Source: Thecamonas trahens ATCC 50062 (lineage: Eukaryota > Apusozoa > Apusomonadida > Apusomonadidae). Taken from it: a stretch of DNA of 64,000 nucleotides. Numbering within the stretch: position 1 is the stretch's first letter; the number at the start of each line of letters is the position of its first letter. Shown one piece after another: positions 38,615-49,082 of this stretch. The notes beneath the pieces were generated by a model. That model was given only the letters and a program-made list of their open reading frames with translations, had not been told where the DNA came from and made no database searches. The stretch lies in the NCBI RefSeq assembly GCF_000142905.1, contig NW_013657675.1, forward strand, positions 379,122 to 443,121, in the 5' to 3' direction. The position numbers and the translations under genes are program-made.

Positions 38615-41485
38615 ATGGCTAGGGTGGCCAGGGCCTACGCGGCTGCAGTGCACAAGACGAGGGTCGGCATCCTCGTGTTCTGGCTGCTGGCACTGGGCGT
38701 CTCGGCTTGGCTCGGCCCACGGCTGATCACCTCGACCACCAACACCTTTACCCCGCCGGCCAAGTCGCAGGCAGCACATGCCAACAAGGCGCTCGCAGGC
38801 CACTTTCCACGGCTCAACCCCATGGACTCTTCGTTTGTGGTCTACGTCTATGCCGACAGCGGGAGCGTGTCGGCCCTCGACCCGGCCATCGCCGCCTTTG
38901 ACGCCGCCCTCGCCTCGGTTGTCAGCGCCTACACGCCCGACTACTGCGGCACGCCGTGTCTTCAGGGCTACGCCTCGTACTTTGGCCTCCTCGCCCAGGG
39001 TCTGCCGCCTGTCATGGCCGATGAGCTGGTTGGCGCCCGCAACGCGTCGACCATCATCACCATCGACATCAACGTTCCGTTTGCCGACTCGGACGCCGTC
39101 CTCTACGCCCAGTTCCTGCAGCGCAAGCTGACCGAGCTCCGGCCTGCGGGCCCGTACGGCGTGGTCCTCATCGGCCTGCCGGCCTTTATGCCCCTCATGC
39201 AGTCATCGATTGAGCGCGACATGGGCCTCATGGACGGCATTGTTATGCCGCTCGCCATGCTTGTCCTTGCCTACATCCTCAAGTCGGCGAGGCTCATGGT
39301 CCTGCCGCTGGCCGCCATCGCCACCTCGGCCCTTGTCTCGTTTGCCATCATGACTGGCGTGGCGCAGACGCTGGACATCATTTCGTTTGTGCCGTCGCTC
39401 ATGATGTCTATTCTCATTGCCATGAACATCGACTACGAGCTCTTCCTCCTCACCCGCTATGCCGAGGCTATCCGCGCCGGCCACTCGTCGCACGACGCCG
39501 TCATTGTCATGCTCTCCACTGCTGGCCACACCATTGTCGTCTCGGGTCTCACTCTCATGGTCTGCTTCCTTGGCCTCGTCATCTTCCCGCTCGACCTCAT
39601 GGTCTCGACTGGCGTCGGCTGCGCCGTCGCCATCGCCATCACCCTGCTCGTCAACATGTCGCTCACGCCGGCGCTTCTCCTCACCTTTCCGAGCTTCTTC
39701 TCGCGCTGCATCGAGCCGCTCTCGTGGCGCAGCGCCGGCCGGTTCTGGACCTCGCTTTGCGCTGCGTCGCGGAGCTCGAGCCCGCCGGCCCGCGGGAGCG
39801 ACGCTGTTGTCGTTGCGCCGGCTGGCGTCCGCGCCAGCCTCCGCACCCCGACCCAGGGTGTTAGCCCAGCAAGCTCCACGCCGTCGTCGCCGCGCCGCCT
39901 CGCTACCTCGGGTCTTGCCGAGAACAAGCCGCTCCTTGCTACCCTCAAGGCCTTTGAGGCCTCACCGAAAGCCGTCGCCTCGCCCCCAATCGGCGCCCGC
40001 CTTGTCGGGCCATCGGCTCGCGGAGCTGGGCGCCATCCTCTGCGTCCGGGCCTGATCCCGGTCCCGTCGTCGGGCCTCGCCGCCTCGTCGCTCTCTGCCG
40101 TCGAGGCTGAGGAGCACCATGCCTTTGTCAACTCGACCAAGGTCCGCCGCTCGCTCTGGTACAAGATTGGCCACCTCACTCAGTCATGGCCTTACAACGT
40201 CATTATCCTCATCCTCGTCGTCGCCGCCACCATCCCCTTTGATATGCACGCCCTCAACTACTCGCCGTCGGACGCCATCGACCTCGACCTTCCGCGCGGT
40301 TCGATAGTCACCGACGCCTACCTCGACATGTGCGGTGAGTTTGGCTACGGCAAGGTCTATCCCTACTGGATCCTCATCGAGGCGCCGGGCAACACCTCGG
40401 TGCTCTCGACGCCTTTTTTCAAAGCCGCACACGACGTCGTCAACACTCTCTCGCGGCTGCCCAACACCCAGCCGTCTGACTTTACCGGCGTCGCCTATGC
40501 CAACGGCGAGGCCATCCCCTACGCGCTCCTTGAAATCTGCAACGACGCCGCCGGCGAGGCCTACAACTCGTCCGACTGTCGCGGCCTCCGCACTGCGCAG
40601 CAGACCTTTGTCTCCTCTGACGCTCACGCCATGCTCTTTGAGTTTACTCCGCTCTTTGACCCCATTTCGCGCTTTGGCCACACCTGGTACAAGGAGGCGC
40701 GCACCTCGCTCAACGGCCTCTCTGCAAAGCACGGCCTCGACTTTTACCTCGCCGGCATGCCCGCCGGCTCGTGGTCCGCCATTGAGTCGGCGTACTACTG
40801 GTTCCCCATCATGATCTCCATCACCGCAGGCGTCGTTCTCGTCATGGTCGGCGTCGCCTTTCGCTCCGTTCTTATGCCGCTTCGCGCCGTCCTCACCATC
40901 GGTCTCACCATCATCTGTGTCTACGGCATGGCCACCCTCACCTACGAGTACTCGCTCCTCGAGTGGACCCACATCCCGGGCCTGCACTCGTTCGGCTCGA
41001 TCGAGTGGCTCCCACCTGTTGTCGTCTTCCCCATCGTCGTTGGCATCACCCTCGACTACGACATCTTTTACACCACACGCGTCCAAGAGTACCGCTCCAC
41101 TGGCCTCGCCACCCGCGATGCCGCCATCAAAGGCCTCTCGCGCACAGGCTCCATCATCACCGCCGCTGGCATCATCATGGCAATCGCCTTCTCGGGCCTC
41201 CTCCTCTCCAACGTCGCCGTCATCAACCAGCTGGCCTTCTACCTCGTCTTTTCCGTCCTCTTCGATACCTTTGTTGTCCGCACTTTCCTCGTCCCCTCTA
41301 TCATGTCGTTCTTTGGCGACTGGAACTGGTGGCCCGGCCGCCTCGCCCCCATCACCCTCGCCCCGCTCCCGCGCTCGCTCGCAGGCTGGAACCCTTGCTG
41401 CCCCTCATGCCGCCGCAAGCCCACCGCCTCTTCCGTCGACGACTTTGGCAACGATCTCCTCGAGCCGACCTCGGTCGGCGCATAA
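38615..41485 (+). CDS. MmpL-type RND superfamily transporter
   Basis: A proton-driven membrane exporter of the MMPL family, best known for lipid export in actinobacteria. 956 residues, no introns. The layout is the RND double cassette: TM1 at about 15-35, a large outer domain, TMs 2-6 at about 205-370, a Ser/Pro-rich cytosolic linker (about 375-520), TM7, a second outer domain and TMs 8-12. The proton-relay Asp-Tyr pairs in TM4 (NIDYELFLLTRY, near 272) and TM10 (TLDYDIFYTTR, near 812) are intact. Eukaryotic RND proteins are usually Patched/NPC1-like with sterol-sensing domains; this one looks bacterial in type. Cysteine pairs in the first outer loop (YCGTPC) suggest a disulfide. It shares a 255-bp divergent promoter with the peroxiredoxin. 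Confidence 0.88.
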   Translation: MARVARAYAAAVHKTRVGILVFWLLALGVSAWLGPRLITSTTNTFTPPAKSQAAHANKALAGHFPRLNPMDSSFVVYVYADSGSVSALDPAIAAFDAALASVVSAYTPDYCGTPCLQGYASYFGLLAQGLPPVMADELVGARNASTIITIDINVPFADSDAVLYAQFLQRKLTELRPAGPYGVVLIGLPAFMPLMQSSIERDMGLMDGIVMPLAMLVLAYILKSARLMVLPLAAIATSALVSFAIMTGVAQTLDIISFVPSLMMSILIAMNIDYELFLLTRYAEAIRAGHSSHDAVIVMLSTAGHTIVVSGLTLMVCFLGLVIFPLDLMVSTGVGCAVAIAITLLVNMSLTPALLLTFPSFFSRCIEPLSWRSAGRFWTSLCAASRSSSPPARGSDAVVVAPAGVRASLRTPTQGVSPASSTPSSPRRLATSGLAENKPLLATLKAFEASPKAVASPPIGARLVGPSARGAGRHPLRPGLIPVPSSGLAASSLSAVEAEEHHAFVNSTKVRRSLWYKIGHLTQSWPYNVIILILVVAATIPFDMHALNYSPSDAIDLDLPRGSIVTDAYLDMCGEFGYGKVYPYWILIEAPGNTSVLSTPFFKAAHDVVNTLSRLPNTQPSDFTGVAYANGEAIPYALLEICNDAAGEAYNSSDCRGLRTAQQTFVSSDAHAMLFEFTPLFDPISRFGHTWYKEARTSLNGLSAKHGLDFYLAGMPAGSWSAIESAYYWFPIMISITAGVVLVMVGVAFRSVLMPLRAVLTIGLTIICVYGMATLTYEYSLLEWTHIPGLHSFGSIEWLPPVVVFPIVVGITLDYDIFYTTRVQEYRSTGLATRDAAIKGLSRTGSIITAAGIIMAIAFSGLLLSNVAVINQLAFYLVFSVLFDTFVVRTFLVPSIMSFFGDWNWWPGRLAPITLAPLPRSLAGWNPCCPSCRRKPTASSVDDFGNDLLEPTSVGA

Positions 41486-41625
41486 ACAGGCCAGGCTGCA
41501 AGCCTTGTCGCACCAACGCCAACCGCTGGCAACTCGCTGGCGACCCGCGACTGACGAATGGGGGACCCGTGACTTGACGTTCGCTGGAGTGTAACGCTTC
41601 TCTTCACGTTGCTTAACAAGGAACA

Positions 41626-42293
41626 ATGGTCAAGACCACCGCCGCCATCGCATGCTTTGCACTCTTCTGCGTACGAGCCCCCCCCCCCCCCCCCCCCCCC
41701 ACCCCATCCTCCCCGCCTCATTTCCCCCCTCTTACACCCCTCATCTTCATTCCCTGCTCTCTTTCCCCTGCCTCCCTTTCCCCATGCCTACCCTGGCTGG
41801 CTGGCGCAAGCCCCCGCCGTTTCAGTGGAAAAAAAGCCACTCGCCCGGCCATTCTGTTCCACCATTTATCCGCTTGCACCCTGTCACTGCCGCCACCCCT
41901 GTTCCCCCCCCCCTCCCCCCTTGCCCTACCTGGCCAGCTCCCCAACCGCCCCTGACCACGCGCAGCACGTTAGCCTCCTACCTCTGCCTCTGCGACATCA
42001 GCTCTCGCCGTCATGCCACGCTGTCATCGCGTGCCCTGCACCACCACGGCTTGATTTCCCCGCACGCTTGCCTGCTCCACCGCCCCCGACTCACCTCCTC
42101 CACTCCCGATCAACTGCAGCTGATGGCACTCGCTACTGCCGAGAACGTCGCCACCCACAATGACGACGGCACGGTTTCCATGGCGTCTGCTGGCTCACGG
42201 CTCTCGCTCTCTCGCACTGCCTGGTTCCTCTTTGCCTGGCACGGCCCGCTCATGCTCCTCCTCTCCTTTGTGTTCTTTGCGGTGTACAACTGA
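41626..42293 (+). CDS. Small protein with signal peptide and C-terminal TM (72 aa), two exons
   Basis: Exon 1 (41626-41670) encodes MVKTTAAIACFALFC. The intron is 41671-42119 (GTACGA ... CTGCAG, beginning with a 22-base C-run and pyrimidine-rich). Exon 2 (42120-42293) continues in frame. The product has a signal peptide with a likely cut after LATA, a polar middle of about 25 residues (ENVATHNDDGTVSMASAG) and a hydrophobic C-terminus (FAWHGPLMLLLSFVFFAVY) that could be a TM helix or GPI-type signal. No family is recognised. The splice donor matches the others in the window, which is the main support for a real gene. Confidence 0.55.
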
Positions 42294-42424
42294 TCCGTGC
42301 GCGGCTCACAGCGCACTGATCGCGCTTCCGCCCCCTTGCATACCTTCTCCTTTGTAGACTTGTGCTGTTCCCGAGTGACGACTGTGGACGTCGCACCTCG
42401 TGCCCCCCAATGAACACATCAACA

Positions 42425-43815
42425 TCAACCTCGACGTCGCCCCGCCACCAGCCACCCAGCCGCAAAAGCCGCCACAGCCGCCGCCACCGCCACCAGCCAA
42501 AGCGCTCCACCTCCACTTTGACCGGCATCGGGCCGATGGAACTGGACCTTGATGGCCACTACCGCCTGCTGCGCTTCCTCGCACCCGCCCTGCGCCGCAA
42601 CCACGAGGTGGAACAGCGCCCGAGAACGGTCGCGCACAAAGTGCTGCGCGAGCGCATAGTGCAGGTCGGCGTCGCGCCGCACCTCTGAAGATGCCGGCGC
42701 GTCAAACACGTCCGGCAGCGCTGCAATCCAGGCCATATCTGTCGCTACCGCCGCCGCAAATGCACCCACAAACTTGGCCTGCGCGTCCAGCGCCGGCCAC
42801 CGCTCACGGCCGTCGCCGGCAACCGGCGTCGCAGGCACCGTCGTGCCCGCCACTCGCGTCGCCGCCAACGCTTCTATCTCTGCCGGCGAGAGTTGGAACG
42901 GCCGCAATCCGAGCTTGGCGCACACAGGTGAGCAGAGGTGGGTGGCAAAGAACAGAGCCATGCCGCGGACCCCACGATCGCCAAGCGTCTGTTCCGCCGA
43001 CCGGGTGTGGATCTGCGGATCCGTGTACACGTCGCCGACGCCCTGGATGTCGACCACTACTGCCTCGCCCTGAGTGACGGCATAGGTAAAGTGCGAAAAG
43101 GCCTGCGGCGTGTTGCGGACAACTCCGCCTGCTGCGCCGACATGGCCCACCACGCCGCCGTTGTTTGAGTGCTTGACGTAGTTGCCGGCGACAAACCGCT
43201 CACACGCCATCACCACGCCATACGCCCCAATCCGTCCACCATCGTGCGCAAAACCCTCAGGCATTTCGCCTTGGCCACTACGGCGGATGCCTCGGGAAGC
43301 AGCTCGAGCACTATCGCCTCAAGGAGCTCGACATGCAACGGCGGTCTCGCCGCGTTGTACGCATCGGCCAGTGCTCGCGCCCGCGTCTGCATCTGCACGT
43401 CTGCCACATAGTTGGCCGGCACATCGGCATCAGGCGACATGTACTGCTTCACCACATACGGTTCGCCGACCGCCCACGACACCGTCGCCCGCCAGCACGC
43501 GCGCAGCGCGCCGTGCGCAAACGGAGCGTCGGCCACTGCCACCTCCCCCCACCGCGTCCGCCACCCTCCGCCGTCGCCAACCAGCCGGTGCACCAGCACA
43601 GTCTGCGCAGGACCCAGCGTGTCCGCCGCCCAGTCTCCGGTCCAGCGCTCCGGACCAGGCCCTGGCGTCAGCACGGGTGCCAACTCCAGCTCCTGCGCCT
43701 TCCCCTCGCCGTCCGCCCCATCCGCGTCCGCCGGCATCACCAGCGGCGGCGGCCGCCTCGCGCGCGATCCCGATCTCCCTTCCTTCTCTAGCTCTCGCTC
43801 GGCCCTCGCCGCCAT
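42425..43815 (-). CDS. eEF2K-like alpha-kinase with C-terminal membrane anchor; one frameshift
   Basis: An atypical serine/threonine kinase of the alpha-kinase family. The N-lobe lies in the first reading frame (HGALRACWRA, then YVVKQYM with the ATP-binding lysine). The C-lobe is one frame back: VAGNYVKHSNNGG, then VVDIQGVGDVYTDPQIHT, then LGDRGVRGMALFF and CSPVCAKLGLRPFQLSP. This is the eEF2-kinase branch. The frame changes by -1 at about 43262-43300. A single Sel1-like helical pair (HYALAQHFVRDRSRALFHLV) matches the eEF2K C-terminus in reduced form. The last 30 residues are a hydrophobic helix (LWLVAVAAAVAAFAAGWLVAG) ending in RRRG, a tail anchor not known for eEF2K. The calmodulin-binding N-terminus of animal eEF2K is not apparent. 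About 463 residues. Confidence 0.85.
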
Positions 43816-43923
43816 TCTCCCCTGTGGCCTCGAGACCTGGCCCGTACCGCACCCGGCGCTAAGTCAAGTACCCCCCGGGGCGACTGTCAGAGCACGACCA
43901 CCTCACCCCTCCCCCCTCCCCAC

Positions 43924-46900
43924 ATGGAGCTGGCTGTGGTAGTAAGCCCGGGCAAGGCAACGACCTTTGCCGCCCTCTCGGCTGATGTCGTCGCCGCCAT
44001 CCTCGCCTCCTCGGGCAGGGCCGCCCTCGTTCTGCGCGTCACCTCGCCGGCGGTGCCCGACGAGCACTTTGTGTACTGGGACGGGTCAGCCACCACCACG
44101 CCGCCGCCAATGGCCGCGGCCGGCCCACCACATGTGCTGGAGCTCGGGGCCGCGCACGCAGCGGCACTGGGCCTCCGCCACGGGGATTCGGTCTCCGTCA
44201 CGCCCGTCCCTACCGTCGCCCCCGCTGCTCAGGTCCTGCTCGTCCCGGCCTCGCCCGACGACTGGGAGGTGGTCGCCACCGCCGCCGGCCTGCTCGAGGC
44301 CTCGCTGCTGGCCCAAGTCCGGATTGTCTTTCGCGGGCAGACACTTGTCATCCACGCACGCTCCGCACGGGCCTCATTTGTTGTCCAGGACACCGCGCCA
44401 GATCATCTTGTCATGCTCGAGCCGGACACCGAGATCATCATCGCTCCGCGGGCCCGCGCGCGACCGTTGCCTGCACAGCCCCAGCCGCCAAACCCGCCTG
44501 CTCCGCCCGCTCCTCGACCTGTCAGCCCACTGCCATCCACAATCCCCGCCGCGGTCCCGACGCCGGCCCCAACGCTGAAATCTGACCCCCATCCCGGCGC
44601 TGAGCCGGTGAGGCTGCCGGCAGCCACGACTCAGCTGCGCAACCTTACGCTCGCGCCCGACAGCATCTTTGACAACTCGTGGACCCGCGTTTTGTATCAT
44701 CCTGACGTAATGGCGAGCCTTCTTGCCTCACCGTTTGTGGCGGCCTCACCGGGTCTTGCCGCTGTCCTCGCCACCATTCCGGTCGTGTGCTTTGCCGGTG
44801 ACGGGAGGCCGTCGCTTGCTGTCGCGGCCTCGCTTGATGTGCCCGGTGGATTCATCGCGTCTGAGCCATCGCTTTCAGAGTGGATCTCGGACCGCGGACA
44901 GCTTGAGTATGACCAGCTCTCGCTCCCCGCGCTCCGCCGTCGTCTCGCGTCAGCCACGCTCGTGCATGATCCCACCGCCCCGCGTCTCCTCGCTGTAGCG
45001 CTGCCAGTTCCGCCCGAGCTCCTTCCGGCTCCTCAGGTGCTGTATAGCAATGCCAGTTTTGCGGCATCTCTTGCGCTGTCGATCTTTGGCGCAACAGGCG
45101 GGGCCGAAGCGGCACTGGCGCTCGGCTCAGTTGTGCTGTCGTCGGCGCTGCCGATCCCTGTGCACCCCGACGCCGCCCCGGTCATCCAAGCTGCACCTAC
45201 GTCCGCCGGTGATGCTGTATGTGAGACGTGCCTGCAGGCTGGCATCAGTTCCGTACTTGAGCTCACCGCTGGCCTGCTGCCATGTCCTGCGGTTGTCGGG
45301 TGCCCGCGGGCCTGCGCAGAGTGCCAGGCCGGTGGTGACGCTACCCGTCTTGTGGCACTCACTGCCGGCGACGAGGCCCAAGGTATTTCGGTCGCCATGC
45401 CGCACGCTCCGATGCAGATTGTCGCCGCACCTCCTCTGCATCTCTCGCCTCTCCACCACGACTGGCTCCACCCCGACGAGGTCGGCGGCATGGATGAGGC
45501 GCTCGACAGCGCGTCCCGGGCTGTCCTTGCCCACTTTGTCCAATCGAGAGGACCAGTGCTCTCTGAGGCTGCCCCGCTGCCTCTGTTGGTTGGTGCAAGC
45601 GGTAGCGGGCGGTCGACGATCGCCCGCGCTGCTGCACTGGCAGCTGCCGCGAGCTGCGGCGTAACGCCTGTCTACCTTCCGTGTGCCAGTCTAGCGTCTG
45701 AGCCGCTGGCGGTGGTCAAAGCCAATCTTGCGCGTGCCGCTGCCGAAGCTGTAGCCACCAAGCCGGCACTGCTCATCCTAGACGATCTGGACACGCTCGC
45801 TGGTGCCACCGAAGGGCAAGTTCACGCTGGCGTTCCGCTGAGGGCCGCCCAGCTGGCGTCATACCTAGCCGCACTCGTTGCCGAACTCCGCAAGGCTCCT
45901 CCGTCAGCGCCCATCGCTGCGCTCGCTACCGCAACTGCGCGCGACGCCCTACATCCAAGCCTTGCTGCCGGCGCTCTCTTTTCGCACACTATCGAGCTTC
46001 CAGAGACGCTTACCCCCGATGCCCGTGCCGCGCTTGTCTCGGCTCTAGCCACTCGCCGCGGCCTGGACCTCGATCCAGGCGGCTTGGCCTGGCTCTGCGG
46101 TCCGGCGACTCGAGCGTGCAACGCGCTGGACTTTGACGCGCTCCTCTCCCGGGCGGCAGCCTGGCAGCCGCCTCCCCGGCGGTGAAGCCCGCTGACGAAG
46201 ATGCCACTGCTCAGCTGCCGCTTGGCGTTGTTGTTGCTGACGGCGCCGGCTGGTGGGAGACCGATTCGTCCGACAGCGAGAACGGCGACAGCAAGGCCGT
46301 CGACGTCGAGGAAGAGCTGAAGCTGTCAGCCACTGTCGGCCAGGCCGCTTGGGCCGCTGCGCTTGACGGCTTTGTGCCGTGCGCGATGCAGGGCGTGCGG
46401 CTGCAGGATCCCGGAGTGAGCTGGGACGAGGTCGGCGGGCTGGAAGATGTCAAAGAGACGCTGTTGGAGACGCTGCTGTGGCCGACCAAGTATGCATCGC
46501 TGTTTGCATCTGCGCCGATCCGCATGCGCTCGGGACTGCTGCTCTATGGACCGCCCGGAACCGGAAAGACCATGGTGGCTCGGGCGGCTGCGAGCGCGTC
46601 GGGTCTCAACTTTTTGACCGTCCAGGGCCCCGAGGTGCTCAACAAGTACATCGGGGCGTCGGAGCAGGCGGTCCGGCGTGTTTTTGCGCGGGCCTCGGCC
46701 GCCGCGCCGTGCATCCTGTTCTTTGACGAGTTTGACTCGCTCGCTCCACGCCGTGGGCACGACTCGACAGGTGTGACCGACCGCGTCGTCAACCAGCTTC
46801 TTACCGAGCTCGATGGTGTCGAGGGCCTCGAAGGCGTGTACGTGCTGGCGGCAACGTCACGCCCAGACCTCATCGATCCGGCTCTGCTGCGGCCTGGTCG

Positions 46901-47462
46901 CCTCGACAAGTCGCTTCTCTGCGGCATGCCCGACTCGGCCCAGCGAAGCTCCATTCTCCGAGCCCACGCGTCGAAAATGGAGCTCACGCCACTCGCCCAC
47001 ACCGCGCTCGAGACCATTGCTGCACAGACTGCCAACTTTACCGGCGCAGACCTGCAGGCGCTGCTGTATCAGGCCCAGATCGAACTGGTCCACCAGGTCC
47101 TTGACTCAGTTGACACGCCTGTGAGCACCTTACAGTCGGCTTGCGTCCAGGTCAAGCCGAAGGTGCTTGTGCTTGGCGACGGGCCATCGCTCATGCCGGC
47201 GCCGGTGCCTGTCTTTGAGTGGGCCGAGCGTCTTGCGCTCGTGGCCGGTGGCGCGGACCCACTCCCAGGCAAGGAAACAAGCGAGCAGCCTCCGCGTGTG
47301 CATGCAGTAGACGTGACGCACCTCGAGGCGGCGCTGGCAGCATCAAGCCCGTCGGTCTCAACCGAGGAGCAGGCGCGGTACAGTGCAATCTATGCGTCGT
47401 TTGCAGGCGGGCCCAGCGAGGAGCGTGCGCCGCTGGGCCCAGCCCGGACGACGCTTGCGTAA
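43924..47462 (+). CDS. PEX1: PEX1 peroxisomal AAA+ ATPase, one frameshift
   Basis: With PEX6, extracts the ubiquitinated import receptor PEX5 from the peroxisome membrane. About 1,179 residues, close to animal PEX1. The N-terminal 170 residues are a double-psi-barrel-like domain (FVYWDG, then [19 protein letters not shown]). D1 has a degenerate Walker [10 protein letters not shown] near 557 and Walker [12 protein letters not shown]2 is intact: GPPGTGKT near 876, [15 protein letters not shown], and [19 protein letters not shown]. An inserted Cys cluster (CETC ... [14 protein letters not shown]) precedes D1. The first frame stops at 46183, and the second, one frame back (-1), is open through this point, so a missing base within about 46140-46185 (CCTCCCCGGCGG) is likely. 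A real split into two genes is less likely because D1 and D2 of one protein abut here. Confidence 0.9.
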
Positions 47463-47481
47463 ATCAAGTAGTACCACACGT

Positions 47482-48822
47482 TCATTGGTTGTCCGAGTCC
47501 TTGGCCGAGAACAGAAGGTTGGACTGGGCCTCGATGCCGCCGCTGGCCTCGACAGAGCGGCCGTTGATCCAGAGATCGTTGGGCTTGTCGATGCGGATCG
47601 AGGTGTACGTGGCAGCGGTGGAGGAGGCGGCGTCGGCGGCGTCGGCGGCGTCCTCGGCGTCGTCCTTGCCCTTGCCCTCGGGGGCGGCAGGCGGGGCGTC
47701 GGCGGTGACGTCCGGAAGCGGGGCCTCGGGATCAAGAGAGACGGCGCAGACAAACGGATCCGCGATCCAGAGCTCGTCACCGACGGAAATAGCACCGTCA
47801 CGCATGTTGTAGATCGAGACGGTGGAAAAGGTGGCCTCAGGATCGAGAACGACAAAGGTCTGGGGAATGTTGTTGGCCCGGACGACGGTGGCCATGACCT
47901 TGACGGCGACGGCACCGCCGGGGTTAGGCCCTGCGCCGAGCTGAGCAAGCGTCACATGGGTCCGCTCGCGCAGGATGCGCAGCGGGGTCAGCGACGCTGC
48001 AGCAGCCTTGACCTTTTTCTCGCGAAGCGAGGCACGCTTGGCGATGAGGGTCTGCACCTTGGTGACGTCGCGGGCAAGGTCTGTAGCGAGAGTGGCAGCG
48101 GCGGTCCACGACGGGTCAAGCTTGTGGGCGAGGCGGAATCCGTCGTATGCCTCCTGGAAGCGCAGCATGTAGTTGTACACGTGCGCGCGGTTAAAGTGCA
48201 GGTCCGGGTGGGCGGCGTAGCCGGCAGCCTCGGCGCGGGCGTAGGCCTTGAGCGCGTGGGCCAGATCCGAGACGTCCTGGGTCGAGGTAAAGAACTGCGT
48301 CAGGTGGGCGTTACCGAGCGAGTACCACGATGCCGGGGAGGTAATGTCGAGCGCGGTGGCGCGCTTGGCGTGGGCGACCGACGAAGCGACGGCGGTCCGG
48401 AGCTTGGCGCCGGAGCCGCCGAGGTGGCGCTCCACCATCGAGAGCTTGCGCAGCGAGTCAGCGTTCTCTGCCACAGCCAGCGCGCCCTCAAAGCAGTCCT
48501 TGGCCTCCTGATACGCCTTCTTCTTCCAGAACACAGCACCGAGCGCGTTCCACGCCTCGACGCACTCGGGCGCGAGCTTGACGGCCTTGGACAGAGCGGC
48601 CTCGGCGTCGGCCGAGTACGCGTCGGGCGCATTGAGGACCTGCCCACGGAGCGTCAGCACCTCGGCCGTTGTCAACACATCATCGGCCGCTGCGTCGAGC
48701 GCCTCCAGCGCAGCCTGCGACTCGGCCGCCAGGCGGGCCTCCTTGTCAGCGCCAAAGTACATCTCCGCCGTCTCCACCACGGACGCCACCTGTGCGCGGA
48801 GCGCCTCTGCCTGGTCAGACAT
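47482..48822 (-). CDS. TTC5: TTC5 (Strap)-like TPR and OB-fold protein
   Basis: 446 residues, no introns. Tetratricopeptide repeats fill residues about 50-270 (AWNALGAVFWKKKAYQEAKDCFEGAL; ASWYSLGNAHLTQFF; HFNRAHVYNYMLRFQEAYDGF). The C-terminal OB-fold domain follows (VKVMATVVRANNIPQTFVVLD, then VGDELWIADP), an arrangement specific to TTC5. An Asp/Ala-rich insert interrupts the OB domain (KGKDDAEDAADAADAA). In animals TTC5 scaffolds p300-dependent transcription and recognises nascent tubulin for mRNA autoregulation. The latter would make sense in a flagellate, but that is inference. Its stop lies 20 bp from that of the convergent PEX1 gene. Confidence 0.85.
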   Translation of the reverse strand: MSDQAEALRAQVASVVETAEMYFGADKEARLAAESQAALEALDAAADDVLTTAEVLTLRGQVLNAPDAYSADAEAALSKAVKLAPECVEAWNALGAVFWKKKAYQEAKDCFEGALAVAENADSLRKLSMVERHLGGSGAKLRTAVASSVAHAKRATALDITSPASWYSLGNAHLTQFFTSTQDVSDLAHALKAYARAEAAGYAAHPDLHFNRAHVYNYMLRFQEAYDGFRLAHKLDPSWTAAATLATDLARDVTKVQTLIAKRASLREKKVKAAAASLTPLRILRERTHVTLAQLGAGPNPGGAVAVKVMATVVRANNIPQTFVVLDPEATFSTVSIYNMRDGAISVGDELWIADPFVCAVSLDPEAPLPDVTADAPPAAPEGKGKDDAEDAADAADAASSTAATYTSIRIDKPNDLWINGRSVEASGGIEAQSNLLFSAKDSDNQ

Positions 48823-49082
48823 TGTTGTAAGAGGGGTAGGGGGGTAGGGGTAGAGGGGGGGGGGATAGAGCGAAAGGGGTGGGGTGGGGTGGGTGGTGGG
48901 TGCTTGGTGGTGTCCAGGTTGGGGGTCGGGGTGGGTGGCGGAGGGAGGGGGTGGCGCGAAACTTCCCGCCCGTTTTCTGGTCGCCTGTTTCTACCCTGTC
49001 GCATGCATGCCCTGGAAGGGGACAGAAACCATGGTCGATGGCTTGTATAGGATGGGGGCTTGATCTGGTCACGGCAAGTATG

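Noticed and set aside
46182-47462. Separate AAA ATPase gene starting after the first PEX1 frame
   Set aside because: It opens without an ATG and supplies exactly the missing D2 of PEX1, so it is the same gene across a frame break.
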